Notes: generated from the sequence alone by a model not told the origin. Shown: positions 9,205 to 17,630, counted from the stretch's first letter. The stretch: 49,022 nucleotides of DNA from Flavicella sp042091695 (GCA_042091695.1 JBELHA010000017.1:1-49022); one strand, 5' to 3'. Numbers and translations: made by a program.

Positions 9205-9212
9205 CAAATATA
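9205..9212 (-). promoter_or_regulatory. -7 promoter box for the unknown lipoprotein gene
   Basis: TATATTTG on the minus strand matches the TAnnTTTG consensus and lies about 25 bases before GTG 9180. No good -33 box was seen, so this is moderate evidence only. Confidence 0.4.
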
Positions 9213-9270
9213 CTAGAAAATAACAAATAGACATTTACATATTTACACAAAAAAATACCCCTAAAAAGAT

Positions 9271-9573
9271 ATGACAACTACTTTAATTACATCTACAGTT
9301 GCACTAGTTGCTTTTGTTTATTTTTCAAAGGCAAAACGCCTAAAAAAACTAAGAAACAACATATACGAAATTGGGTCATATCTCGAGAATGGCAACATGC
9401 GATACTATATTGTTATGGAGCGATCTCATGGTAAATTTGTTGATTCAAGAAAACTTCCTAAGTCATACAAGCGCATAATGCCTGAGGATGCAAGGGACAT
9501 CATTGAAAAATCCTACGAAGACGAAAACGAAGTGATTGCCGCATTGGAAGCCTACAAAAAGAAAATTCAATAG
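9271..9573 (+). CDS. Small membrane-anchored protein of unknown function
   Basis: This 100-residue protein has one N-terminal transmembrane segment (about residues 3-18) followed at once by basic residues (KAKRLKKLRNN), so the rest is expected in the cytoplasm. The soluble part, NIYEIGSYLENGNMRYYIVMERSHGKF, looks like a small beta-sheet domain, followed by a helical acidic end. I recognise no family. Codon use resembles its neighbours and the ATG start is sound, so it is probably a real gene. It is divergent from the lipoprotein gene and lies 65 bases before the next gene, with a short tandem repeat between. Confidence 0.6.
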   Translation: MTTTLITSTVALVAFVYFSKAKRLKKLRNNIYEIGSYLENGNMRYYIVMERSHGKFVDSRKLPKSYKRIMPEDARDIIEKSYEDENEVIAALEAYKKKIQ

Positions 9574-9589
9574 AGTTCTACTCAAACAA

Positions 9590-9623
9590 CTAGATCTAAA
9601 AAAACAGAGCTAGATCTAAAAAA
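9590..9623. repeat. Short direct repeat, 20-bp period
   Basis: The 14-mer CTAGATCTAAAAAA occurs at 9590-9603 and again at 9610-9623, a tandem pair with a period of 20 bp, in the gap between two small genes. No function is evident. Confidence 0.7.
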
Positions 9624-9638
9624 CCATAGCTACAGTTT

Positions 9639-10121
9639 ATGCTAAAAGATTACGCTTTACTTGAAGAAAATGCCAAAGTATGGATCTATCCTTCAAGTAA
9701 AAAAATATATCCGAATCAGCTAGAAGAATTTCAAACCAAGGTAGCAGCGTTTTTAGAAAACTGGCAACAAGATACACAAGATATCCCTTGTGCCTACGAA
9801 CTAAAATACAACCGTATCTTAGTGATATTCACAAGTCCTGATATATCCATAAAAACTCCTGCAATCAACTCCTTAAATTTATTTATAGCCGAGTTAGAAG
9901 CAACATTCGACACAGTACTTATGGACAAAATGAATCCTTGCTTCAAACAAGGACCATATGTACAATACAAAGACCTAAAAAGCTTTAAAAAACTCATAAA
10001 AGACAAGGCTGTAAACAAAAAAACAGTTGTATTTGACAATATGGTACACACAAAAGGTGACTACGAAACCTATTGGGAAATCCCAGCAGAAGATAGCTGG
10101 TATGGACATTTGTTTAAATAG
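9639..10121 (+). CDS. Conserved Flavobacteriia protein of the family often labelled ABC transporter ATPase
   Basis: This 160-residue soluble protein begins with a conserved-looking stretch LLEENAKVWIYPSSKKI and ends with EIPAEDSWYGHLFK. The pattern matches, from memory, a small Bacteroidota family that many genome annotations call ABC transporter ATPase. The protein has no Walker A, no ABC signature LSGGQ, and is far too short for an ATPase domain, so that label looks wrong. Its real role is unknown. It has no signal peptide and no membrane segment. It converges with truB with only 14 bases between stop codons and no terminator hairpin. Confidence 0.75.
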   Translation: MLKDYALLEENAKVWIYPSSKKIYPNQLEEFQTKVAAFLENWQQDTQDIPCAYELKYNRILVIFTSPDISIKTPAINSLNLFIAELEATFDTVLMDKMNPCFKQGPYVQYKDLKSFKKLIKDKAVNKKTVVFDNMVHTKGDYETYWEIPAEDSWYGHLFK

Positions 10122-10135
10122 AAATCAGTGCACTT

Positions 10136-10834
10136 TTATTCGTTTTGAATAGCTGTGATATAGTCTTCCAAAGAAAGAGCGTCTTCTACAGAAAAGTCAC
10201 CTATCTTTGTTCGTCTCAATGCCGACAAATGAGCTCCTGATTCCAAAGCTTTTCCGAAATCGTAGGCTAATGAACGGATATAAGTACCCTTGCTACACAC
10301 CACTCTAAATTCAATTTCTGGTAAATTAATATTTGTGATTTCAAAGTCACTAATAGATATCTTTCGCGCTGGAACCTCAACAGATTCTCCTGCTCGTGCC
10401 ATTTCATACAAACGTTTACCATCCTTTTTCAAAGCAGAAAAAATAGGTGGTTTTTGTAAAACCTCTCCTATAAACTGCTTTGTAGTGTCGTGAATAGTAG
10501 CTACTGTCAAGTGGTCAAAAGGAAAGGTAGCATCTACCTCAGATTCGAGATCATAACTCGGTGTTGTAGCACCTACAGTAATAGTACCCGTATACTCTTT
10601 CACTTGCGCTTGGTAGGAATCTATATTCTTGGTGAATTTACCAGTACACAATATCAACAAGCCTGAAGCTAGAGGGTCTAAAGTACCAGCATGCCCTACT
10701 TTTATTTTTTTAAAACCAAACCGTTGTCTAATTTCCCAACGAAGTTTGTTGACTACTTGAAATGACGTCCATGTTAGTGGTTTGTCGACTAACAAAACCT
10801 TGCCATCCTTATAATGCTGTCCTTCTTCTGTCAT
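10136..10834 (-). CDS. truB: tRNA pseudouridine-55 synthase TruB
   Basis: TruB makes pseudouridine 55 in the T-loop of tRNAs. The 232-residue protein carries the catalytic motif GHAGTLDPLASGLL (about residues 48-61, with the catalytic Asp in TLD). It also has the family segments VDKPLTWTSFQVVNKLR near the N-terminus, KPPIFSALKKDGKRLYEMARAG and CSKGTYIRSLAYDFG. The length fits short TruB forms without a C-terminal PUA domain. Its ATG overlaps the uppP stop codon (ATGA), so the two are translationally coupled. It is the last gene of the ftsX-DUF3098-uppP-truB run. Confidence 0.95.
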   Translation of the reverse strand: MTEEGQHYKDGKVLLVDKPLTWTSFQVVNKLRWEIRQRFGFKKIKVGHAGTLDPLASGLLILCTGKFTKNIDSYQAQVKEYTGTITVGATTPSYDLESEVDATFPFDHLTVATIHDTTKQFIGEVLQKPPIFSALKKDGKRLYEMARAGESVEVPARKISISDFEITNINLPEIEFRVVCSKGTYIRSLAYDFGKALESGAHLSALRRTKIGDFSVEDALSLEDYITAIQNE

Positions 10835-11625
10835 TTTAGCAATGAATAAGTTACCGCAACGACACCAACAAGTGCGCAGTAAATTGAAAAATAATACAAT
10901 TTAGACTTTTTAACCAAGGCAAGCATCCATTTACAAGCTAACAATCCAGACACAAAAGCCGCTATAAAACCGGCCAACATAGGCAATAGTTGCCCTTGTT
11001 CAAAAGCTATATGACCTCCCAGAACATCCTTCGCTATTTTTCCAAAAATTAAGGGTACTACCATCAAAAAGGAAAAACGTGCCGCTTTCATACGGTCAAT
11101 TTTCAACAAAACTGAAGTCGCAATCGTAGCTCCTGATCTTGAGATACCTGGCAACATTGCAACTGCTTGTGCGATTCCTATCAAAGCAGCGGAAATAAAA
11201 GAAGTATCTTTTTGAGTGGTTTCAGTCCTATCGGCCAACAACAGTAATAAAGCAGTCACCAACAACATCAAACCCACAAAAAACACTTGTCCGTTGAAAA
11301 AAGTCTCTAATTGGGATTCAAATAGTAAACCTATAGCAACAGCCGGAAGCATTGATATGATGATCTTTAATGAAAAAATAGAGGATTCATTTACTTTAAA
11401 TTGAAATAGGCCTCTGAAAATCTCTGCAATTTCTTTTCTAAAAATCAATACGGTACTCAGGGCCGTAGCGAAATGTAATACAACAGTAAATGTCATACTT
11501 TCTTTAGCTATAGTCTCACTGCCAAAAAGTGTTTTTGCCAACTCTAAATGACCGCTAGACGAAACGGGTAGAAATTCAGTAATCCCTTGGATAATACCTA
11601 AAATAATAGCTTCTAAATAACGCAT
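10831..11625 (-). CDS. uppP: Undecaprenyl-diphosphatase UppP (BacA)
   Basis: This 264-residue integral membrane enzyme removes one phosphate from undecaprenyl diphosphate, recycling the lipid carrier for peptidoglycan and surface glycans; it can also confer bacitracin resistance. Both family motifs are present: EFLPVSSSGHL (residues about 17-27, with the catalytic Glu and the Ser/His group) and PGISRSGATI in the middle of the protein. Several hydrophobic helices cover most of the length, as usual for BacA. It lies 25 bases after the DUF3098 gene and overlaps truB by four bases. Confidence 0.96.
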   Translation of the reverse strand: MRYLEAIILGIIQGITEFLPVSSSGHLELAKTLFGSETIAKESMTFTVVLHFATALSTVLIFRKEIAEIFRGLFQFKVNESSIFSLKIIISMLPAVAIGLLFESQLETFFNGQVFFVGLMLLVTALLLLLADRTETTQKDTSFISAALIGIAQAVAMLPGISRSGATIATSVLLKIDRMKAARFSFLMVVPLIFGKIAKDVLGGHIAFEQGQLLPMLAGFIAAFVSGLLACKWMLALVKKSKLYYFSIYCALVGVVAVTYSLLK

Positions 11626-11650
11626 ATAATCTTACTAATTTAATCTGTAA

Positions 11651-11893
11651 TTATTTCTGATTCGGTGTTGCCAATATTGCATACACTTCAATAATAAAAC
11701 CTATGAGAACCAGTGTGGGTGCTAAACGTATTCTTCTAAAGTTATAAATAGCCTCATTAAAGACAGCAGGATCTTTACTTCCTCCTCCACTCATCAAAAC
11801 GAAACCAACTACCACAAATAAAATACCGATGAGCATCCATGTGTAATTGTTTTTAGCGAATAAAAATTCTTTGTTGTTGTTATCATTCATCAT
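11651..11893 (-). CDS. DUF3098 family small membrane protein
   Basis: This 80-residue protein has two transmembrane segments (about 15-33 and 58-75) joined by a loop that includes SGGGSKDPAVFNEAIYNFRRIRLAP. This is the pattern of DUF3098, a Bacteroidota family usually found beside ftsX and uppP. Its function is unknown; the position suggests an accessory role in envelope or division complexes. It starts 19 bases after the ftsX stop, inside the same operon. Confidence 0.88.
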   Translation of the reverse strand: MMNDNNNKEFLFAKNNYTWMLIGILFVVVGFVLMSGGGSKDPAVFNEAIYNFRRIRLAPTLVLIGFIIEVYAILATPNQK

Positions 11894-11912
11894 AATTGTA
11901 TCTAAAAATATG

Positions 11913-12791
11913 TTATGAGTATAATTGATCTGTTTTTAAATTTAAAAAACGCTGTGTCGCCAAAAAAGTACTGAACCAAGAAACGAAAATTCCAATTAGA
12001 AAAACACCTGCAAAAACAAGGGCTAACTCTTTATAATCTGTCAGTAATTCCAATGCAGGAATCTCTTCTGAGATATAATAAATAACAGCTGCTAAAGCAA
12101 AACTTGACAGAAAGGCACCCGCAATTCCTAATTTGACGCTCGTCCAAATAAACGGAATTCGTATGAATCTTTTTGTCGCGCCCACCATTTGCATCGTCTT
12201 TATCGTAAATCTTTTTGAATATACTGACAGTCGAATAGAACTGTTGATAAGTATCACTGCTATTATGGTAAAAAAACCAGCGACAACCAATACCCAAAAA
12301 CTTATTCTTTTGACATTGTCAGTTAATAATTCAATCAAAGGAGCGTCGTAAACTACCTCATCTACATAAGCATTTTGTATTAGTTTTTTTTGAATTTCAG
12401 CTAGTTTTTGTGGCGTAACAAATGCAGGTTGTAAAGAAATATCCAATGCGTTCTTTAGTGGATTCTCACCTAAAAAATCCAGGAAGTCTTCTCCTATATC
12501 TTTACTAAATTGTTCAGCAGCTACCTCCTTTGAAGTAAATGATATGGCACGAGTATATTTTTTTGTTTCTAAGCTTTTTTGCAAGTTTGCAATCTGCTTA
12601 CTCGTAACACGATCTTTTAAAAACAGTGTAATTTCTATTTGAGATTTAAAGTGATTGGCAATTTTAGTGGACTTTACCACAACAAGACCCAATGCTCCTA
12701 AAACAAACAACACCAAAGCAATACTCAACACTACAGAAAAATAGGAGGAGTGCAAACGTCTTTTTTGATATCGTTCATAGGAATTAGACAT
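11913..12791 (-). CDS. ftsX: Cell division permease-like protein FtsX
   Basis: This protein of 292 residues (from ATG 12791) has the FtsX plan: a short cytoplasmic N-terminus (SNSYERYQKRRLHSSYFS), one transmembrane helix, an extracytoplasmic domain (about 50-170), then three more helices in the FtsX domain. FtsX works with the ATPase FtsE to control peptidoglycan hydrolases during division; no ftsE lies in this window. The frame is open 16 codons further, to 12839, but a promoter (12811-12840) occupies that stretch, so ATG 12791 is the likely start. It leads the ftsX-DUF3098-uppP-truB operon. Confidence 0.9.
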   Translation of the reverse strand: MSNSYERYQKRRLHSSYFSVVLSIALVLFVLGALGLVVVKSTKIANHFKSQIEITLFLKDRVTSKQIANLQKSLETKKYTRAISFTSKEVAAEQFSKDIGEDFLDFLGENPLKNALDISLQPAFVTPQKLAEIQKKLIQNAYVDEVVYDAPLIELLTDNVKRISFWVLVVAGFFTIIAVILINSSIRLSVYSKRFTIKTMQMVGATKRFIRIPFIWTSVKLGIAGAFLSSFALAAVIYYISEEIPALELLTDYKELALVFAGVFLIGIFVSWFSTFLATQRFLNLKTDQLYS

Positions 12792-12810
12792 ACATAGCAG
12801 ATTGAAGCCG

Positions 12811-12840
12811 CAAGTTACTAAAATAGATCTAAGCTCCAAA
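12811..12840 (-). promoter_or_regulatory. Promoter of the ftsX operon
   Basis: On the minus strand, TTTG (12837-12840) is followed after 19 bp by TAACTTG (12811-12817), one base short of the TAnnTTTG consensus. It places the transcript start a few bases before ATG 12791 and argues against the longer frame from 12839. Confidence 0.5.
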
Positions 12841-12947
12841 GATTCTTTTCTAAAGGATTTGAAAGGTCAAAACAATAAAAACAAACACAATTAATAAGGT
12901 GATTTGCAATTCAAAAGATAATCCCTGTGAAATCCTAAATAATAGTT

Positions 12948-12955
12948 TAAATTTG
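12948..12955 (+). promoter_or_regulatory. -7 promoter box directly before rbfA
   Basis: TAAATTTG is an exact TAnnTTTG match and ends only four bases before the rbfA ATG. TGTG at 12926-12929 could be a weak -33 box, 18 bp away. The transcript would begin at or within a base or two of the start codon. Confidence 0.6.
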
Positions 12956-12959
12956 CAGT

Positions 12960-13355
12960 ATGGAAGAAACAAATAGACAAAAGAAGATAGGAGGAGTTAT
13001 CCAAAAAGATTTGGTAGATGTATTACAAAGTGCAGCGCAAGAAGGTATGAAAGGAGTAATCATTTCTGTATCTAAGGTCTCTGTAACAACCGACCTGAGT
13101 CAAGCAAAAGTATACCTTAGTATTTTTCCATCTGAAAAAAGAAGTGCATTGGTTTCTGGAATTCAATCAAATAGCAAATCCATTCGTCACGAACTTGCCA
13201 AAAGAACAAAAAACCAGCTCCGAAGAGTTCCTAATTTGACTTTTTACGGAGATGATTCTTTGGACTATATAGAAAATATAGATGCTTCGCTAAGAGGAGA
13301 AGATCAAGACCCTATAAAAAACCCTGAAATTTTACCGACAAGAAAAAAATCTTAG
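12960..13355 (+). CDS. rbfA: Ribosome-binding factor A
   Basis: RbfA assists late maturation of the 30S subunit, acting on the 5' end of 16S rRNA. The 131-residue protein has the KH-like fold signature: N-terminal QKKIGGVIQKDLVDVLQ, the strand GVIISVSKVSVTTDLSQAKVYLSIFP, and the C-terminal helix with IRHELAKRTKNQLRRVPNLTFYGDDSLDYIENID. Length and ending are normal. Its promoter box sits so close that the mRNA may be leaderless. The next gene begins two bases after its stop, so the two form an operon. Confidence 0.95.
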   Translation: MEETNRQKKIGGVIQKDLVDVLQSAAQEGMKGVIISVSKVSVTTDLSQAKVYLSIFPSEKRSALVSGIQSNSKSIRHELAKRTKNQLRRVPNLTFYGDDSLDYIENIDASLRGEDQDPIKNPEILPTRKKS

Positions 13356-13356
13356 A

Positions 13357-14550
13357 TTGAACTTCTCTTTCTACATAGCAAAACGCTATTTATTTTCAAA
13401 AAGCGGTAACAATGCCATCAACATCATCACTAAAATTTCTAGTGTTGGTGTGGTTGTTGGAGCCTTGGCACTTTTTATAGTGCTTTCAGGTTTTTCCGGA
13501 TTGAAATCTTATGTAAGTTCCTCTTTTATAGATAAAACAGAACCCAACATTCGTATCAGTGCTAAAAAAGGAAAATCCTTTGAATTTACCTCCCTCTTAA
13601 GCAGTGCGTTATTAGGGGAAAAAAATATCATTGCGTACTCTAAAGTTATTGAAGAGCGGGCTTTTTTCAAACATAAAAAGAAAGAGCAAATAGCCTATAT
13701 AAAAGGTGTAGACGAAAATTTCATACACATAAGTCCAATGGATTCACTTGTTTACACTGGCAAATGGATCGGAGTAGAAAAAAACACAGCTGTAGTAGGC
13801 AATGGAATAGCTAACAAACTAGCATTAGGTATTTTAAATTACGGGAGCCCCTTAACTATTTTAGTCCCCAAACCCGGAAAAAACTATATTACCAACCCGA
13901 GTAAAGCCTTTAAAAAAATAAACACAAATGTTACAGGTATTTTCTCTATCTCAGAGCAGATGGACAATAAATTTGTGTTTACATCCTTAGAGTCCTCTCA
14001 AAAACTACTAGGCTATTCAAAGGATCAGATTACAGCAGTTGACATTAAATGCAATGAAACTTCACAAGTCATTCAATCCCTAAAAAAGAAGTTAGGACCT
14101 GAATTTAACATTGCTAGTAGAGAAGAACTAAATTCTTTTTATAAAATATTAAATACCGAAAAACTTGTCGCCTATCTTATTTTTACCCTTGTACTAGTCA
14201 TTGCACTTTTCAATGTTATTGGTTCCATCATCATGATGGTCATAGACAAAAAAGAAAATCTAAAGACATTGTATAAAATAGGCGCTTCTATCCGAGAAAT
14301 CAAAAGAATATTCATACTTCAAGGCTTCCTAATGACATTGACAGGTTTGTGTATCGGACTGATGCTTGGGTGTTTTTTAATATGGGTGCAAAACAAGTTT
14401 CACCTATTTATGATTGCCCCCACCATTCCATATCCAATCGAATTCAAGTGGAACAATCTCTTTGTGGTAGCTCTTACTTTGAGTCTACTTGGATACCTAG
14501 CTTCCTTGGTGGCAAGTATTAGGATTTCCAAAAGCTTACTTTCAAACTAA
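13357..14550 (+). CDS. LolC/LolE-like ABC transporter permease (FtsX domain)
   Basis: This 397-residue permease has an N-terminal transmembrane helix (about 28-48) after NFSFYIAKRYLFSKSGNNAIN, then a periplasmic MacB-type domain. Three C-terminal helices with the FtsX fold follow (about 268-300, 320-350, 365-390). This is the form of LolC/E, which extracts lipoproteins from the inner membrane for transfer to the outer membrane; MacB-like permeases look similar. No ATPase (lolD) is adjacent. The start is TTG 13357, two bases after the rbfA stop; there is no in-frame ATG nearby and the N-terminal sequence fits the family, so TTG is likely real. Confidence 0.85.
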   Translation: MNFSFYIAKRYLFSKSGNNAINIITKISSVGVVVGALALFIVLSGFSGLKSYVSSSFIDKTEPNIRISAKKGKSFEFTSLLSSALLGEKNIIAYSKVIEERAFFKHKKKEQIAYIKGVDENFIHISPMDSLVYTGKWIGVEKNTAVVGNGIANKLALGILNYGSPLTILVPKPGKNYITNPSKAFKKINTNVTGIFSISEQMDNKFVFTSLESSQKLLGYSKDQITAVDIKCNETSQVIQSLKKKLGPEFNIASREELNSFYKILNTEKLVAYLIFTLVLVIALFNVIGSIIMMVIDKKENLKTLYKIGASIREIKRIFILQGFLMTLTGLCIGLMLGCFLIWVQNKFHLFMIAPTIPYPIEFKWNNLFVVALTLSLLGYLASLVASIRISKSLLSN

Positions 14551-14575
14551 AAAACACCTTAAAAAAGGTGTTTTT
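14550..14575. terminator. Bidirectional terminator between lolE-like gene and dusB
   Basis: AAAAACACCTT (14550-14560) pairs with AAGGTGTTTTT (14565-14575) around a 4-nt loop. A/T runs on both sides suit both converging genes. Confidence 0.75.
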
Positions 14576-14595
14576 ATATCTTGCATACATTGCAA

Positions 14596-15594
14596 CTATT
14601 CTGCAAAAACGTGATTCCCAAACCTATCTAACACTTCGTCAAAAGTAGCAAACATCTCTTCAGCAGTATTCGAAGTCACCATTTTCATTCTATATTCTTT
14701 AAACCCAGGAATCCCTTTGAAATAAGTTCCGTAATGTCTACGTGTTTCGAGGACAGCAAGGATTTCTTTTTCCTTCCAAGCAATTTCCATTTCTAAATGG
14801 CGTCTCGCAATAGCAACTCTTTCTGCCATGGTAACAGGAGTCATATGCTCACCTGTTTCAAAAAAATGCTTTACTTGTTTGAAAAACCATGGATTTCCAA
14901 TACTTGCTCTTCCAATCATCGCGCCGTCCAACCCGTATTCGTCACGCATCTTTACGGCAGCTTCAGGAGTATTGACATCTCCGTTCCCAAATACAGGAAT
15001 GTGCATTCTTGGATTATTTTTCACCTCAGCAATTGGTCCCCAATTGGCATCCCCTTTGTACATCTGAGCACGCGTTCTTCCATGAATTGAAATAGCTTTG
15101 CAACCAACATCTTGTATCCGCTCAGCAACCTCTACAATCTTTATAGAATCCTCATCCCAACCCAAACGTGTCTTTACTGTAATAGGTAAATCTGTATGTT
15201 TGACCATAGCCTCCGTTAAAGAAACCATCAAATCAATATCTTTTAGTATTCCAGCACCAGCCCCTTTACTTACGACCTTTTTAACGGGACATCCGAAATT
15301 GATATCGATAATATCTGGCTTTGATTTCTCAACAATCTCAACAGTTCTGAGCATGGATTCCAAATTCGCACCGAATATCTGAATCCCTACTGGGCGTTCT
15401 TTTTCATAAATATCTAATTTCTTGACACTCTTAGCCGCATCTCTTATCAATCCTTCAGAAGAAATAAACTCTGTATATACCACATCTGCTCCTTGCTCTT
15501 TACACAAAGCTCTAAATGGAGGATCACTTACATCTTCCATAGGAGCCAACAACAAAGGAAAGTCATTCAATTCTATATCGCCAATTTTCACCAA
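14596..15594 (-). CDS. dusB: tRNA-dihydrouridine synthase (DusB family)
   Basis: This FMN-dependent enzyme reduces uridines in tRNA D-loops to dihydrouridine. The 332-residue protein shows the TIM-barrel Dus pattern: LLLAPMEDVSDPPFRALC near the N-terminus, DIDINFGCPVKKVVSKGAGAGIL with the active-site Cys (about residues 95-117), KTRLGWD, SIHGRTRAQMYKG and GNGDVNTPE. The short helical C-terminal domain is present. There is no ATG at the N-terminus: the start is TTG 15594 or GTG 15591, giving MVKIGDIEL or MKIGDIEL. It converges on the LolC/E-like gene and is divergent from lepA. Confidence 0.93.
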   Translation of the reverse strand: MVKIGDIELNDFPLLLAPMEDVSDPPFRALCKEQGADVVYTEFISSEGLIRDAAKSVKKLDIYEKERPVGIQIFGANLESMLRTVEIVEKSKPDIIDINFGCPVKKVVSKGAGAGILKDIDLMVSLTEAMVKHTDLPITVKTRLGWDEDSIKIVEVAERIQDVGCKAISIHGRTRAQMYKGDANWGPIAEVKNNPRMHIPVFGNGDVNTPEAAVKMRDEYGLDGAMIGRASIGNPWFFKQVKHFFETGEHMTPVTMAERVAIARRHLEMEIAWKEKEILAVLETRRHYGTYFKGIPGFKEYRMKMVTSNTAEEMFATFDEVLDRFGNHVFAE

Positions 15595-15615
15595 AACAGT
15601 CTATTTTTAAAAATG

Positions 15616-15623
15616 CAAAGATA
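15616..15623 (-). promoter_or_regulatory. -7 promoter box of dusB
   Basis: TATCTTTG on the minus strand, about 22 bases before the TTG/GTG start of dusB, matches TAnnTTTG. The same 8-mer precedes lepA, pabB and tilS. Confidence 0.55.
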
Positions 15624-15774
15624 CATTATTCTGAGCCGAAAAAAAAGAACCTCAAAAACACTTAAAAATTGCTTTCAATAAAAAAATCAAGCATCATTCT
15701 CAAAAAAACTAAGACTTCATTCTCCTCGCTTGGGTTTAATTTGTAAAATCCACATTTCTTTGCTTCAAAAAAGG

Positions 15775-15782
15775 TATCTTTG
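15775..15782 (+). promoter_or_regulatory. -7 promoter box of lepA
   Basis: TATCTTTG ends 29 bases before the lepA ATG. A TTTG at 15759-15762 lies too close for an ideal -33 box. A short leader of roughly 25 nt is predicted. Confidence 0.55.
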
Positions 15783-15811
15783 CCTCTCTATTAGAAGAAA
15801 GAATACAAGGA

Positions 15812-17608
15812 ATGAAAAACATACGTAATTTTTGCATCATTGCACATATTGACCATGGTAAAAGTACTTTGGCAGACAGACTTTTAGATTATACCGGTGC
15901 TGTAACAGACCGAGAAAAGAAAGATCAATTGTTAGATAATATGGATTTGGAACGTGAGCGTGGTATCACGATTAAGAGTCACGCCATTCAAATGGAGTAT
16001 TCGTTTAAAGGAGAGGAATACGTATTAAACTTAATCGATACTCCTGGACATGTTGATTTTTCGTATGAAGTATCTAGGTCAATTGCTGCTTGTGAGGGAG
16101 CGCTACTTATAGTAGATGCCGCTCAAAGTATCCAAGCACAAACCATTTCAAACTTGTACCTGGCTTTGGAAAACGATTTGGAAATCATCCCTATACTTAA
16201 TAAAGTGGATTTACCAAGTGCAAACCCTGAAGAGGTAACAGATGATATTGTTGATCTTTTGGGCTGTGATCCAGAAGAAGTGATTCACGCAAGTGGAAAA
16301 ACTGGTTTTGGTGTCGACAATATATTGGAAGCTATTATAGACAGAATTCCTGCACCAGAAGGAGACCCAGAAGCGCCATTACAAGCGCTTATATTTGACT
16401 CCGTATACAATTCATACCGAGGTATTGAAACCTATTTCCGTGTTTTAAACGGTTCTATCAACAAAGGTCAACGTATCAAATTCTTAGCGACAGACAACGA
16501 ATACTTTGCAGATGAAGTAGGAACCCTAAAATTAAGTCAAGTAGTAAAAAAATCTATCAAAACTGGAGATGTTGGCTATTTGATTACCGGTATTAAAACA
16601 GCAAAAGAAGTAAAAGTTGGAGATACTATTACAGACGCTGCCAACCCAACAACTGATATCATAGATGGTTTTGAAGATGTAAAACCAATGGTATTTGCAG
16701 GGATTTACCCTGTAGATACAGAAGACTATGAAGAATTGCGTTACTCTATGGAGAAATTACAATTGAACGATGCTTCTCTAGTATTTGCTCCTGAAAGTTC
16801 TGCTGCTCTAGGTTTTGGTTTTCGATGTGGATTCCTAGGTATGTTACACATGGAAATCATCCAAGAACGCTTGGAGAGAGAATTCAATATGACAGTAATT
16901 ACAACGGTTCCCAACGTATCTTACCATGCATACACCAAAAAAGACCCAGATACGATCATCCAACTAAACAACCCTACAGACTTACCTGACCCTTCTCGAT
17001 TGGATCGTGTAGAAGAGCCTTTTATAAAAGCTTCTATCATTACAAAATCTGATTTTGTAGGACAAGTGATGAGCCTCTGTATTGAAAAAAGGGGAATTGT
17101 CATCAATCAATCTTATTTGACTACGCAACGTGTAGAATTGATTTTTGAAATGCCATTGGCAGAAATCGTTTTTGATTTCTACGACCGTCTAAAAACTGTA
17201 TCCAAAGGATATGCTTCTTTTGACTACCACCCAATCGGTATGAAGGAATCAAAATTGGTACGCGTAGATATTTTATTAAATGCACAACCTGTAGATGCCT
17301 TGTCTGCTTTACTACACGCTGACAATGCCTATACTATCGGTAAAAAAATGTGTGAAAAATTGAAGGAGCTCATTCCACGCCAACAATTCGACATCCCTAT
17401 TCAGGCTGCTATCGGTGCAAAAATCATCTCTAGAGAAACAACTAAAGCATTGCGTAAAGATGTAACAGCAAAATGTTATGGTGGTGATATTTCTAGGAAA
17501 AGAAAGCTACTTGAAAAACAGAAAAAAGGAAAGAAAAGAATGCGACAAGTAGGAAGTGTAGAGATTCCACAAGAAGCGTTTATGGCTGTCCTAAAACTTA
17601 ACGACTAG
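15812..17608 (+). CDS. lepA: Translation elongation factor 4 (LepA)
   Basis: LepA is a ribosome-associated GTPase that can back-translocate stalled ribosomes and also affects initiation. The 598-residue protein has G1 AHIDHGKST (residues about 11-19), the switch region RERGITIKSHA, G3 DTPGH, G4 NKVDLPSA, the EF-G-like domains II, III and V, and the LepA-specific C-terminal domain. That domain ends with CYGGDISRKRKLLEKQKKGKKRM and a short tail. Length and domain order are those of full LepA. It has its own promoter and terminator and is transcribed alone. Confidence 0.97.
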   Translation: MKNIRNFCIIAHIDHGKSTLADRLLDYTGAVTDREKKDQLLDNMDLERERGITIKSHAIQMEYSFKGEEYVLNLIDTPGHVDFSYEVSRSIAACEGALLIVDAAQSIQAQTISNLYLALENDLEIIPILNKVDLPSANPEEVTDDIVDLLGCDPEEVIHASGKTGFGVDNILEAIIDRIPAPEGDPEAPLQALIFDSVYNSYRGIETYFRVLNGSINKGQRIKFLATDNEYFADEVGTLKLSQVVKKSIKTGDVGYLITGIKTAKEVKVGDTITDAANPTTDIIDGFEDVKPMVFAGIYPVDTEDYEELRYSMEKLQLNDASLVFAPESSAALGFGFRCGFLGMLHMEIIQERLEREFNMTVITTVPNVSYHAYTKKDPDTIIQLNNPTDLPDPSRLDRVEEPFIKASIITKSDFVGQVMSLCIEKRGIVINQSYLTTQRVELIFEMPLAEIVFDFYDRLKTVSKGYASFDYHPIGMKESKLVRVDILLNAQPVDALSALLHADNAYTIGKKMCEKLKELIPRQQFDIPIQAAIGAKIISRETTKALRKDVTAKCYGGDISRKRKLLEKQKKGKKRMRQVGSVEIPQEAFMAVLKLND

Positions 17609-17630
17609 AATACTATCAAATTAACACAAA

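Noticed and set aside
9639..10121. Calling this gene an ABC transporter ATPase
   Set aside because: There is no Walker A, Walker B or signature motif in 160 residues.
10122..10135. Possible terminator between the 160-residue gene and truB
   Set aside because: Only 14 bases lie between the stops, and the short palindrome there has no stem long enough or T-run.
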